From assembly GCA_023105745.1 (NCBI GenBank), contig JALGQZ010000011.1, positions 10,316,975-10,380,974 on the forward strand: a DNA stretch of 64,000 bases. The letters run 5' to 3'. The notes beneath the pieces were generated by a model. It saw only the letters and a program-made list of their open reading frames with translations, did no database searches and was not told the origin of the DNA. Source of the stretch: Austropuccinia psidii (lineage: Eukaryota; Basidiomycota; Pucciniomycetes; Pucciniales; Sphaerophragmiaceae). The first letter of the stretch is position 1. The number at the start of each line of letters is the position of its first letter. The position numbers and the translations under genes were made by a program. Shown here piece after piece: positions 11,244-21,941 of the stretch.

Positions 11244-13268
11244 TGTGAGCCTTTGAGATATGACCACATATCCAATAAGGTCACAAAAAGGATTAATAAT
11301 AATTATACCTTTAATATAATTATATTAAAATTAATTAGAATAATTATACACTAAAAATAATTACTCAAATATACAAAAAATACCATAAATTGGTACTAAA
11401 ATTGGTTTAACTTAAAAACCAATGAATGAACATGTGAAATAAATTATACCATTGGATTCCCCATGGAGAAATACACATATACCACTTTTATGGCATATCT
11501 GTAAAGTCAATATTTAAGGAATTATAAGGTATAATACCTTATAAAAACCATAAAACCTTATTTATCTCAGAAACTAATGAAACAACATGTGAAATAAATT
11601 GTACCAGTGGATTCCCCACAAAAATCCACATATAAAACAATTAATAAGCTAATTCCCAAAATCAATACTTAAGGAATTATCCTGAATATATGCACTTTTT
11701 TGGTCAACGCATATATTCAGTGATCATAGCTAATATCTTCTAAAATATACATGATAGAATGATGAACCAAAAATAAAGTTACCACGTAATTACTGTAAGA
11801 ACACAGATATGAACTTTATTTTACAAGTTATAAACAAGGTTAAAACTTATGATGAAATATTGATAAAAATCAGCAGAGCTGTTGACCACTTTGTTGTGAA
11901 AGTGCTCCAAACTTAAAAAAAAGTACACAGTTGGATTCTACTAGTTCATTCGTGAAGAATGATGTAATTTTTATTATTAAATTCAGGGTATAACCCCCTG
12001 AAATCAAGGTTTGAAGTTTAAAATATTGAATTTCGACAGAAAAGATGAGTTACAAGAAAAATCATCAAAATTAGAGTTTTGATGATGTAATGAAAAGCTC
12101 TTGGCAGCATAATGAGGTTATGTCAGGCTATCAGAATTCACTCTCTGAATTGCTGTAGCGTGAAAACCTTAAACGTTATTGAGGATCAAAGTTTGAGCTT
12201 AAATTGAGCTGTTATGATCACATACTGTAACCTTAAATTAAGTTTAACAGTCTTAAGAGTGATAAAATTGGTGAATACTATTAGTTTATGATTAAAACTA
12301 ATAAAATCCACGAAATTTGGGGTTCTGCCAAGCCTCTGATGTCATCACACTTAGAGTTATAGTGATAACTCTAAATAATGGTGCAATAATGATGTAATAT
12401 GGTTTGATCATGATGTAATCACCCTCAAACCTTAAAATATTGATCAATTCCAGTGGATATGATCAGTACACGTCTACTAGAAGCCTTTTGGACTCTAGGA
12501 GGGAGGTATTTACTATAAATAGAGCTCTTTTTACTCTGTTTTCCCCTCAGACGCATCAAAAACATTAAATCAATTAAATAAAAGGTAATTTCTTTATTCT
12601 TTAAATATAAAACTCTTATATTCTTAAAGACCAAAGACCATCTTGTTATTAATCACCATTTTTACGTGATTAAATCAATTCTTTAATTGTTTTTGCTATA
12701 AATCTCTCTAAAAAGCTCATTTCCACGTAAAATCAAGAAATTTAGTAAATTCTCTTTATTTTTATTGTAAATACAATTTGAAAAGGTTGTATTATATTCT
12801 TTTGGCGTAAAATAACTCAAAATTATTATCTTAAGTGTTAAAAGTAGGTTATTTCATCTTATTATAATAATTTCTCTCTTATTATTACTCATAATAATTC
12901 TTATTTAATATAAATAGTATTTATATTAATTTATAACTTTAATATTAGTAATATTATTGTTATTAATTGTTTTTTATTTATAAAAAACAATTTTTTACGC
13001 CTTTATTATTTGTTGGTAACAATAATAAAGAGCTTTTTAATATATTAATTATTTTATATTAATATATTTATTTATTATATTATATTTTCATAATATAAAT
13101 TATATTATTATATTTATTTAATAATATAATTATTTTACGCCATAATAATAATAATTATTTATTATTATTATATTTTTAATCTTATTTATTCAATTTATAA
13201 GGACATTCAGAGTACAATAAGTAATAAATTAGTAATTTTTACTTATTGTTTCATAGTCAAACCTTACA
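11244..13268 (+). repeat. Element A 5' LTR
   Basis: Begins TGTGAGCCTTTGAGATATG and ends CAAACCTTACA. The U3 part has four TGATGTAAT repeats and a perfect 10-bp dyad (12351-12374) before the TATA box at 12514. The part after the TATA box is extremely AT-rich and contains a string of hairpins (12965-13068). It holds about 14 CpG, mostly in repeated short motifs, while the inner region has none. Confidence 0.95.
12514..12521 (+). promoter_or_regulatory. TATA box of element A
   Basis: TATAAATA followed by AGAGCTC and a pyrimidine-rich initiator-like tract. The same block is present in A's right LTR (21182) and in both LTRs of D (43667, 52316). Transcription probably starts 25-40 nt downstream. 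Confidence 0.65.
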
Positions 13269-13286
13269 TTTGGGGGCCTGGCCGTG
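13269..13286 (+). other. Primer-binding site, element A
   Basis: TTTGGGGGCCTGGCCGTG sits directly after the LTR, identical to the block in element B. Confidence 0.75.
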
Positions 13287-13432
13287 ATATTTACTTAAAA
13301 GACCTTTAAAAAGATTCTATTTGGGTTTATCCATAATAAATTATATTTATAATCATAAAATTATATAATAATTTTATATTTTATTGATTTTAAAAGCTAT
13401 TGAGGCATTTGGAAAGCAATTGTACTGTCTTA

Positions 13433-13438
13433 CACGTG
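13433..13438 (+). promoter_or_regulatory. Conserved CACGTG in the untranslated leader
   Basis: The palindrome CACGTG lies in a block (ACTGTCTTACACGTGG, then TTTTCACATCC) shared with element B at 10036-10061 and, for the core, with C at 35313. It could be a bZIP/bHLH binding site or an RNA element in the genomic leader. Element D has CATGTG at this site, as expected from deamination of a methylated CpG. Confidence 0.4.
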
Positions 13439-13771
13439 GTTTTTCACATCCTTAGACTTGCAAGAACTTTCTTTGAGTGACTCTAGTGATTAAAAAAGAT
13501 AATTTATAAATTAAAAATAATTTTTATTATAATTTAATTTTATAAGAATCATATTTATTTTTTATTTTATTCATTAAAAATAAAAACATACATAAAAAAT
13601 ATTAAAAAATATTAAAAACCAATAAAAAAAGTTATTTTTATTCATTTTTATTCATTTCTTTATTTATTTCATTTTTTAAGATATAAAAGCAATTTCTACG
13701 TGGAAAATTGCCATATCTTGCCAAAAATAACACTTATTATAAAAAGACTTATATTTATTTGTCTTTTTTAG

Positions 13772-14689
13772 TGTTTGAAGATAACCCAACAGAAGACAAC
13801 CAAGCTACTGTTGAGAGATTGGTGGAAGAAACTTGTCAAAGTTCTCCTACACCAGTTATCACCAAAAGAAAGAAAGCTAAGAAATTAGACTTTCCAGGGC
13901 CCACCATTAAAGACTCTGAAGGTGAGCACCTCTTTTTAAATTGCCATAAAAGAATTTTATTCTAAAATACTTTTATTTTTTCTTATTTTTTAATTATGAC
14001 TACCAGAAGAGGTTCCCAATACTCCATCCAATCAGATGGAGCTGGACTCAGAAGTAGAATTGATCCCTCAAAAGGGAAAAGAAAGGGCAATATCCCCAGT
14101 GGAACAGAATCCACACAAGGAAGTGCCTTATCCCAAAGGCAAGTCCCAGAAATGCCCATGATATCTGAGCCTGAATTGGAACTAAGTATGAGTAACTCAA
14201 ACAGGTACAAATCACATTCAGAGGGCTCAGATAGACATCTACATGAGCCAGTACAAGCAGTATTACACAGTATACAAGGACAAAGACTGGGAAATGCTGC
14301 CTCAAATACACCAAGGAGTGATGAACTCCTGGCACATCCTGAAAAAGTTCCTCAAAGAGGAGGAGATAGTGAAATACTCCAATGGATGGAATCCACTGTC
14401 ATCCAAACCTCAAATCAAAAAAATCAAGGATTATCATGCCAAAAAGAGGGAGGCAACCAAGGAAGAAGCCCCAGTAGCTTCTACCAGCAAGCCTCAAGCC
14501 AACCCACTTCCCCAAGAAGGGAAGAAGAACAAGAAAAAGCATTGGAGGAAACCATATTCCCCAAGCTACAGAATCCCAAGAATCCAAAAGGATGCCATGG
14601 ACAATGTCTTCAACATGGCCAGAACCTTGATGGAATTCAAGGACAAGGAAGAGCAAAGAATGAGACAACCTCATTTCCCAAAGAAATAA
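13772..14689 (+). CDS. ORFX of element A: spliced accessory protein overlapping gag
   Basis: Inferred exons are 13772-13921, 14007-14138 and 14205-14689. Intron 13922-14006 is GTGAGC...CCAG. Intron 14139-14204 is GC-AG type (AAAG|GCAAGT...ACAG). Both are phase 1. If a spliced A completes the start codon (A|TG) the protein has 255 residues: an acidic, Ser/Thr-rich start, a KRKKAKK basic cluster at about 32-38 that could be a nuclear signal, a middle part with [12 protein letters not shown] and [12 protein letters not shown], a Lys-rich stretch ([11 protein letters not shown]), and a closing block [18 protein letters not shown]. From 14007 it overlaps gag in the +1 frame. The gag ATG (13996) is inside intron 1, 8 nt before the acceptor AG. 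No known family is recognised. I did not find a convincing donor in this LTR that ends in A. Confidence 0.68.
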
Positions 14690-17600
14690 CCTTGTCCAAA
14701 GATGTTGTAAATACTTTAACAGAAATTAAAAATAGTATATTACCTCTAAAAGAAATTAAAGACAGTTTATTATCACTACAAGAAATAAATAACAATTTAT
14801 CTTCTTTAACAAAAATTGTTGTACAAAACAAGAAAGAAATTGACAACATTAAGTTTATTGTTGAAAATAATAAACCAAAAAATTTAATTGAAAATACTCA
14901 AAAATTAATACAAGGACAACAAGAATTGTATAAATACATAAAAGATATCAAAGATAAGACTTTGACAATCAATTATGATGTGAGTATTGACAATCTCACA
15001 GAAAAATTAAATAAATTAAGTATTTCTGTAGAAAAATTTGAAGAAAAGACTTCATCACACCAAAAATTACTTTTGGACCATGTGGAAAAAAGTGATGAAG
15101 CAAGAATGCATCTGAAAGATGATATTCAAAGTGAAATAAGGCTTATTACTGAAAAAATGGATAAAATTAATGAGGCTAATTTAAATATGCCAAAGTTATC
15201 AACACCATTTTCTCATATAAGAAGCCCTGTTAAAACAAAAGAAGAATTGTCAAATCCTTTCATAACAGACTTGAGTCACCAAGACAATAACCAAGTCTTA
15301 ATGAAAGAAGCACCTCAATTGAAAGAATGGCCAACATTCACAGGAGAAGGTGAATATGACCACATGTCATTTATTAAAACAATTGACATGTTACAAGAAG
15401 ACTATGCCATACCAGATGAATTAATCACTGCAAGATTACATTCATTATTTGAGAAATCTGCAAAAAGATGGTATTATGGCATAAGACAGACAAATGGTAA
15501 AAATACCTGGTCTTGGTGGAAACAAGAAATAATCACCAAGTGGGCAAATGATGCCTGGAGGTACAAGATAGAAAATGCATTTGAAAACTCTTTCTTTGAC
15601 CCTGAGAAAGATAAACCTTTAACTTGGTTTCTAAAACAAGTTGAAAGGCTTAATGCACTGTACCCAGAAATGTCACAGAAGATGTTACATATGAAAATAC
15701 TTAAAAAATGTGGAAGGGAACTAGAACATGCCCTAAGAAGCAGGTGTATAGAACCATGCTCCACAGAAGAGTATATAAATGCACTAGAAGATATAGTGAC
15801 AAGGACAAAAATTGGCAGGACTTGGAAAAAATTGGACATTAAAAGCCCAAATAAACCATTTATCAAGAAAGATAAATCAAAAGAATCCTTTAAACCCAAT
15901 ACATCCAACAATAATGAGCAAAGAAAATGCCATAAATGTGGAGGTATTGGACACTTAGCCAATAATTGCCTTAAAAAAGCAAAGATCAATGAAATTGTGG
16001 AAACAGAAAACCACAATGACAAAGAAGAGGAATCTGACTCTGAAAAAGAGACAGAAGAGTCAGAGAGCTCTGAAAGTGATGAAATCAATATAATTAATGC
16101 ACAAATTAATAATATTGATATAATTTATGAAGTACTGGATGTTAACTCAAACTTGCCACAAGTTGGAACATCTGACACAAATCTGACAAACATACAAGAT
16201 GCCAAAATGTATAGAACCAAACCTGCAAGAGGAATGGGATATACAGCTGGAAAATCAAGTATTAGTATTGTTATGGTTGATAACCAAGAAGGAAAGGTTA
16301 ACTTGGATACAGGAGCATATTGCACTTGTGTTGGCAAAAGTTATTTAAAAACCATTGTCCCAGACTGGCAAGAAAAACTTATGCCAATACAAGGTGTCAA
16401 ATTTAGTAGTGCAAGTGAGAGCATGAAGCCCCTTGGAATAATTGATTTAACACTAATCTTTCCTCATCCCTCACAATGTGTCAGAATTAAAGTAGAGTTT
16501 GTAGTAATGGACAACTGTACTAGTAATCATTTCATACTTGGGAATGACTACTTATCAATCTATGGTATAGATATCTCCAACCAAAAGGATAGATATTTTA
16601 CCATAGGAGATAATAAAAGACAAAAGTTTGGATTCTTAAATAACAAAAAACAAATCACAGTTATTAAGAATGAGGAAAAAATTCCAGAAAAAGAACTTTT
16701 TATATCTGAACAACTCAAAGAGGCAGAATTCAATCAAGAATTAACAGAAAAAATGAAAGAAAAATTGATTGACCTCTTATTTAAGTATAAAAATGCCTTT
16801 GCAACTGACAAAGAGCCACTAGGTGCCATAATTGGACATGAAGTGGATATAATTCTTAATGTAGAAAAACCTTACCCACCTTTATTAAGAAGACCTGCTT
16901 ATCCAGCCAGCCCAAGAGCTAGAGAAGCCTTAGAGGTGCACATTAAAGAATTAATGGACCTTGGAGTATTGAGAAAGGTTGGACATAATGAGCAAGTAGA
17001 AGTTACTACACCTGTCATTATAACTTGGCATAATGGAAAATCAAGGATGGTAGGAGACTTCAGAGCCCTGAATACCTATACCATTCCAGACAGATATCCA
17101 ATACCCAGAATCCATGAGACATTGACCCAATTGTCACAAGCTAAGTTCATCACAGCTATGGATGCTCTTAAGGGTTTTCATCAAAATGTCTTAACAGACA
17201 ATGCCAAGAAACTACTAAGAATAATAGTCCATTGTGGAATTTTTGAATACTTAAGAATGCCATTTGGGATAAAAAATGCACCTTCCCATTATCAAAGAAT
17301 GATGAATACCATATTTCCTGAAGAATTATCAGAAGGATGGTTAATAATCTACATTGATGATATCATAGTTTGCTCAGAAACTTGGGAAAATCACCTGACA
17401 AGACTAGAAAGGGTACTACAGAAAATAGTCCAAGTAAATATGAAAATTTCATTGAAAAAATGTCATTTTGCATATAGTGAATTAAAAGCCCTAGGACATG
17501 TAGTATCTGGCCTTAGTCTAGGCATAGACAAAAATAAAGTAGCAGCAGTACTACTTAAACCAATGCCTCAAACCAAAAAAGAAATGCAATCATTCCTAGG

Positions 17601-19794
17601 ATTTGCTGGTTACTATAGACAGCATATAAAGGACTTTGCAAAAATTGCTAAATCCTTGTATAAGCTATGTGACCAACAAACAGTCTATGAGATGACAGAA
17701 GAAAGAGTCAAAGCATATAAAGAATTGAAAAATTCCTTAACAAATGCCCCATTTCTTCTAATGCCAGATTGGAAACTACCTTTCAAACTGTACATTGATG
17801 CTTGTGGAGAAGTACTAGGTGCTGCACTTCACCAAACACAAATTATCAATGATAAACCAGTGGAAGGACCAATTTGTTTCATTTCAAGGCAGATAAAGCC
17901 AACAGAAGCAAGGTATGGAGCAAGCCAAATGGAATGCTTATGCCTAGTATGGGCTTTAGAAAAACTGCACTATTATTTGGATGGCACAGTATTTGATGTA
18001 ATCACAGACTGTAATGCTGTGAAATCACTATTAAATATGAAGACTCCAAATAGACATATGCTGAGATGGCAAATTGCTATCCAAGAATATAGAGGAAATA
18101 TGACTATTGTTCATAAATCTGGAAATATTCATAAAAATGCAGATGGTCTTAGCAGATGGGCTCTAGCAAATACCCCTGACAATCCAGCATGGGTACCACA
18201 AGAAGAGCACCATATAGAAGGAATATGTGTTACAGACATTGGCACAGAATTCTTTAACCAAGTTAAAGAAAGCTATAAGACAGACAAAAGTTGCCATATC
18301 TTAAGCCAACTTCTAATGAAAGACTGCAAAGATCCATCACTTTCATCAAAACTAGATGAAATATGGAAAAAGGCATATGATGAAGGAAGATTTCACCTCC
18401 TTGATGGAATCCTTTACCATAGAACAAAACACACATGTGTCATGGCCTTAACAGATAGAACACTAATAAACACTATTTTACATGAGTGTCATGATAGTGT
18501 TTCATCTGGACATCTCTCAGAAGATAGGACACTAGAGAGGGTGAAAACCTGCTCTTGGTGGCCAAATTGGAAGAAAGATGTTGCAGAGTACTGCCAAACC
18601 TGTGACAGATGTCAAAAAGCCAACAGAGCCACAGGAAAGAAATTTGGAATGATGATCCAAATCCAAGAACCAAAATCCCCATGGGAAATAGTTCATATGG
18701 ATTGGGTAACAGCCTTACCTCCAGGAGGAGACAGGAGTTATAATGCATGTCTAGTGTTAGTTGACAGGTACAGTAAAACTCCCATGTTCTTACCATGTCA
18801 TAAAGATGACACAGCTATGGATACAGCCATAATGATATGGAATAAAGTCATTAGCCACACAGGCTTATTCCAAAATATTATAAGTGACAGAGACCCAAAG
18901 TTCACTTCAGCATTATGGACAAACCTCCATAACTTGTTTGGGACAAAGTTATCATTCTCAACAGCTTATCATCCTCAAACTGATGGTCTAGCAGAAAGAA
19001 TGATACAAACTCTAGAGGATATGATCAGAAGATTCTGTGCTTATGGGCTAGAATTCAAAGATTCTGATGGTTTTACCCATGATTGGTGTACACTAATACC
19101 AGCACTTGAACTGGCATATAAGACATCAATCCATTCTTCTACTGGCAAAACACCAGCAATGCTAGAGAAAGGTTGGAATCCAAGACTTCCTTATGACACC
19201 CTCAAAAAGGACTTAGTGGATATACATCCAACAGCAAGCAGTTTCAAGATAATGCTTGACAAAGCAAGACACCATGCAAACAGATGCATGCAAGATTCTT
19301 TTAAATATGCAAAAGAAAGATGGGATAAAAGTCATAAACCACCTGACTTCAAAATAGGGGACTTGGTTTTAGTATCAACCCTTAATTTCAATAACATAAA
19401 AGGCCCAAAGAATTTGAAAGATTCCTTTGCAGGACCATTTATGATAAAAGCACTTCATGGACCCAATGCTGTGCAATTAGAACTCACAGGTGAACTAATG
19501 AACAAACACCCAAATTTCCCTGTAAGTCTGATAAAACCTTACAGTTCAAGTGACAAAGAGTTATTTCCACTAAGAAATAAACCCCCACTTGAAATTCCCC
19601 CCTTGGAAGAAGGAGAGGAAAAGAAAATAGTAAAAGTCCTTAAAGAAAGAAGGACAAGAAACAAAAAAGAAAGGGAATACCTTGTGAGGTATAGAAATTC
19701 TACTCAAGAAGATGAATGGCTACTTGAGAAAGATATAACAAATGCTGATAAGTTACTAAGAAGGTTCAGACATGAGAGAAAACCTGAAAAATAA
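13996..19794 (+). CDS. gag-pol: Element A Gag-Pol polyprotein with chromodomain
   Basis: A 1,932-residue uninterrupted polyprotein that packages and replicates the element. The N-terminal 230 residues are polar and overlapped by ORFX; a coiled-coil-like Lys/Glu/Ile-rich segment follows to about 400. A Gag capsid core starts near 440 ([15 protein letters not shown]). The zinc knuckle [14 protein letters not shown] is at 645-658. The aspartic protease motif DTG is at 771-773. RT has YIDD at 1119-1122. RNase H has YIDACGE with Asp 1268. Integrase has an HHCC finger (His 1496, Cys 1536 and 1539) and catalytic Asp 1569, Asp 1631 and Glu 1667, with exact DD35E spacing. A GPF block and a C-terminal chromodomain (YLVRY at 1895-1899, then DEWLLEKDI) follow. 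Such chromodomains bind methylated histone tails and steer integration. There is no frameshift or stop between Gag and Pol. All Arg codons are AGA or AGG because the ORF has no CpG. Confidence 0.96.
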   Translation: MTTRRGSQYSIQSDGAGLRSRIDPSKGKRKGNIPSGTESTQGSALSQRQVPEMPMISEPELELSMSNSNRYKSHSEGSDRHLHEPVQAVLHSIQGQRLGNAASNTPRSDELLAHPEKVPQRGGDSEILQWMESTVIQTSNQKNQGLSCQKEGGNQGRSPSSFYQQASSQPTSPRREEEQEKALEETIFPKLQNPKNPKGCHGQCLQHGQNLDGIQGQGRAKNETTSFPKEITLSKDVVNTLTEIKNSILPLKEIKDSLLSLQEINNNLSSLTKIVVQNKKEIDNIKFIVENNKPKNLIENTQKLIQGQQELYKYIKDIKDKTLTINYDVSIDNLTEKLNKLSISVEKFEEKTSSHQKLLLDHVEKSDEARMHLKDDIQSEIRLITEKMDKINEANLNMPKLSTPFSHIRSPVKTKEELSNPFITDLSHQDNNQVLMKEAPQLKEWPTFTGEGEYDHMSFIKTIDMLQEDYAIPDELITARLHSLFEKSAKRWYYGIRQTNGKNTWSWWKQEIITKWANDAWRYKIENAFENSFFDPEKDKPLTWFLKQVERLNALYPEMSQKMLHMKILKKCGRELEHALRSRCIEPCSTEEYINALEDIVTRTKIGRTWKKLDIKSPNKPFIKKDKSKESFKPNTSNNNEQRKCHKCGGIGHLANNCLKKAKINEIVETENHNDKEEESDSEKETEESESSESDEINIINAQINNIDIIYEVLDVNSNLPQVGTSDTNLTNIQDAKMYRTKPARGMGYTAGKSSISIVMVDNQEGKVNLDTGAYCTCVGKSYLKTIVPDWQEKLMPIQGVKFSSASESMKPLGIIDLTLIFPHPSQCVRIKVEFVVMDNCTSNHFILGNDYLSIYGIDISNQKDRYFTIGDNKRQKFGFLNNKKQITVIKNEEKIPEKELFISEQLKEAEFNQELTEKMKEKLIDLLFKYKNAFATDKEPLGAIIGHEVDIILNVEKPYPPLLRRPAYPASPRAREALEVHIKELMDLGVLRKVGHNEQVEVTTPVIITWHNGKSRMVGDFRALNTYTIPDRYPIPRIHETLTQLSQAKFITAMDALKGFHQNVLTDNAKKLLRIIVHCGIFEYLRMPFGIKNAPSHYQRMMNTIFPEELSEGWLIIYIDDIIVCSETWENHLTRLERVLQKIVQVNMKISLKKCHFAYSELKALGHVVSGLSLGIDKNKVAAVLLKPMPQTKKEMQSFLGFAGYYRQHIKDFAKIAKSLYKLCDQQTVYEMTEERVKAYKELKNSLTNAPFLLMPDWKLPFKLYIDACGEVLGAALHQTQIINDKPVEGPICFISRQIKPTEARYGASQMECLCLVWALEKLHYYLDGTVFDVITDCNAVKSLLNMKTPNRHMLRWQIAIQEYRGNMTIVHKSGNIHKNADGLSRWALANTPDNPAWVPQEEHHIEGICVTDIGTEFFNQVKESYKTDKSCHILSQLLMKDCKDPSLSSKLDEIWKKAYDEGRFHLLDGILYHRTKHTCVMALTDRTLINTILHECHDSVSSGHLSEDRTLERVKTCSWWPNWKKDVAEYCQTCDRCQKANRATGKKFGMMIQIQEPKSPWEIVHMDWVTALPPGGDRSYNACLVLVDRYSKTPMFLPCHKDDTAMDTAIMIWNKVISHTGLFQNIISDRDPKFTSALWTNLHNLFGTKLSFSTAYHPQTDGLAERMIQTLEDMIRRFCAYGLEFKDSDGFTHDWCTLIPALELAYKTSIHSSTGKTPAMLEKGWNPRLPYDTLKKDLVDIHPTASSFKIMLDKARHHANRCMQDSFKYAKERWDKSHKPPDFKIGDLVLVSTLNFNNIKGPKNLKDSFAGPFMIKALHGPNAVQLELTGELMNKHPNFPVSLIKPYSSSDKELFPLRNKPPLEIPPLEEGEEKKIVKVLKERRTRNKKEREYLVRYRNSTQEDEWLLEKDITNADKLLRRFRHERKPEK

Positions 19795-19877
19795 AAAGTT
19801 AAGCATTATTGAGCTTCAAGACTAACAAAGTCTATTGAAGAGGTAGGACAGTGGATGATACCCTAATCACATATATC

Positions 19878-19911
19878 AGATTGTGGTACAATCTTTTTTG
19901 GTGGTAGGGAA
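19878..19911 (+). other. Hairpin, T run and polypurine tract before 3' LTR, element A
   Basis: The inverted repeat AGATTGT-GGT-ACAATCT (19878-19894) is followed by a T run and the purine-rich GGTGGTAGGGAA (19900-19911) touching the LTR. The purine tract primes plus-strand DNA. The hairpin is kept with changed but paired bases in element B. Confidence 0.75.
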
Positions 19912-21936
19912 TGTGAGCCTTTGAGATATGACCACATATCCAATAAGGTCACAAAAAGGATTAATAATAATTATACCTTTAATATAATTATATTAAAATT
20001 AATTAGAATAATTATACACTAAAAATAATTACTCAAATATACAAAAAATACCATAAATTGGTACTAAAATTGGTTTAACTTAAAAACCAATGAATGAACA
20101 TGTGAAATAAATTATACCATTGGATTCCCCATGGAGAAATACACATATACCACTTTTATGGCATATCTGTAAAGTCAATATTTAAGGAATTATAAGGTAT
20201 AATACCTTATAAAAACCATAAAACCTTATTTATCTCAGAAACTAATGAAACAACATGTGAAATATATTGTACCAGTGGATTCCCCACAAAAATCCACATA
20301 TAAAACAATTAATAAGCTAATTCCCAAAATCAATACTTAAGGAATTATCCTGAATATATGCACTTTTTTGGTCAACGCATATATTCAGTGATCATAGCTA
20401 ATATCTTCTAAAATATACATGATAGAGTGATGAAACAAAAATAAAGTTACCACGTAATTACTGTAAGAACACAGATATGAACTTTATTTTACAAGTTATA
20501 AACAAGGTTAAAACTTATGATGAAATATTGATAAAAATCAGCAGAGCTGTTGACCACTTTGTTGTGAAAGTGCTCCAAACTTAAAAAAAAGTACACAGTT
20601 GGATTCTACTAGTTCATTCGTGAAGAATGATGTAATTTTTATTATTAAATTCAGGGTATAACCCCCTGAAATCAAGGTTTGAAGTTTAAAATATTGAATT
20701 TCGACAGAAAAGATGAGTTACAAGAAAAATCATCAAAATTAGAGTTTTGATGATGTAATGAAAAGCTCTTGGCAGCATAATAAGGTTATGCCAGGCTATC
20801 AGAATTCACTCTCTGAATTGCTGTAGCGTGAAAACCTTAAACGTTATTGAGGATCAAAGTTTGAGCTTAAATTGAGCTGTTATGATCACATACTGTAACC
20901 TTAAATTAAGTTTAACAGTCTTAAGAGTGATAAAATTGGTGAATACTATTAGTTTATGATTAAAACTAATAAAATCCACGAAATTTGGGGTTCTGCCAAG
21001 CCTCTGATGTCATCACACTTAGAGTTATAGTGATAACTCTAAATAATGGTGCAATAATGATGTAATATGGTTTGATCATGATGTAATCACCCTCAAACCT
21101 TAAATTATTGATCAATTCCAGTGGATATGATCAGTACACGTCTACTAGAAGCCTGTTGGACTCTAGGAGGGAGGTATTTACTATAAATAGAGCTCTTTTT
21201 ACTCTGTTTTCCCCTCAGACGCATCAAAAACATTAAATCAATTAAATAAAAGGTAATTTCTTTATTCTTTAAATATAAAACTCTTATATTCTTAAAGACC
21301 AAAGACCATCTTGTTATTAATCACCATTTTTACGTGATTAAATCAATTCTTTAATTGTTTTTGCTATAAATCTCTCTAAAAAGCTCATTTCCACGTAAAA
21401 TCAAGAAATTTAGTAAATTCTCTTTATTTTTATTGTAAATACAATTTGAAAAGGTTGTATTATATTCTTTTGGCGTAAAATAACTCAAAATTATTATCTT
21501 AAGTGTTAAAAGTAGGTTATTTCATCTTATTATAATAATTTCTCTCTTATTATTACTCATAATAATTCTTATTTAATATAAATAGTATATATATTAATTT
21601 ATAACTTTAATATTAGTAATATTATTGTTATTAATTGTTTTTTATTTATAAAAAACAATTTTTTACGCCTTTATTATTTGTTGGTAACAATAATAAAGAG
21701 CTTTTTAATATATTAATTATTTTATATTAATATATTTATTTATTATATTATATTTTCATAATATAAATTATATTATTATATTTATTTAATAATATAATTA
21801 TTTTACGCCATAATAATAATAATTATTTATTATTATTATATTTTTAATCTTATTTATTCAATTTATAAGGACATTCAGAGTACAATAAGTAATAAATTAG
21901 TAATTTTTACTTATTGTTTCATAGTCAAACCTTACA
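19912..21936 (+). repeat. Element A 3' LTR
   Basis: 2,025 bp, same length as the left LTR and nearly identical. The next base starts the right copy of the GGTGT duplication. Confidence 0.95.
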
Positions 21937-21941
21937 GGTGT
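21937..21941. repeat. Target-site duplication of element A, right copy (GGTGT)
   Basis: Repeats 11239-11243 exactly. Its first base continues the gag frame of element B. Confidence 0.96.

Larger units (their letters stand above)
11244..21936 (+). mobile_element. Element A: intact chromodomain Ty3/Gypsy retrotransposon
   Basis: A 10,693-bp element with two 2,025-bp LTRs (11244-13268, 19912-21936), TG...CA ends and a GGTGT duplication. By eye the LTRs differ at under ten positions (for example 11596, 11757, 12123, 12437, 12488), so it is the youngest insertion in the window. All parts needed for movement are visible: TATA box, priming site, one uninterrupted 1,932-codon polyprotein, purine tract, and the extra ORFX. 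It is inserted in gag of element B. Confidence 0.96.

Noticed and set aside
12425..12634. Minus-strand ORF in the A LTRs (also 21105-21302)
   Set aside because: It crosses the TATA box and probable transcription start on the other strand and shows no coding signature.
15474..16088. Antisense ORF of about 200 codons against gag in A, with a matching one in D (46649-47296)
   Set aside because: It lies opposite the conserved gag core, is rich in Ser/Leu as expected from reading A-rich coding DNA backwards, and its conservation follows from gag.
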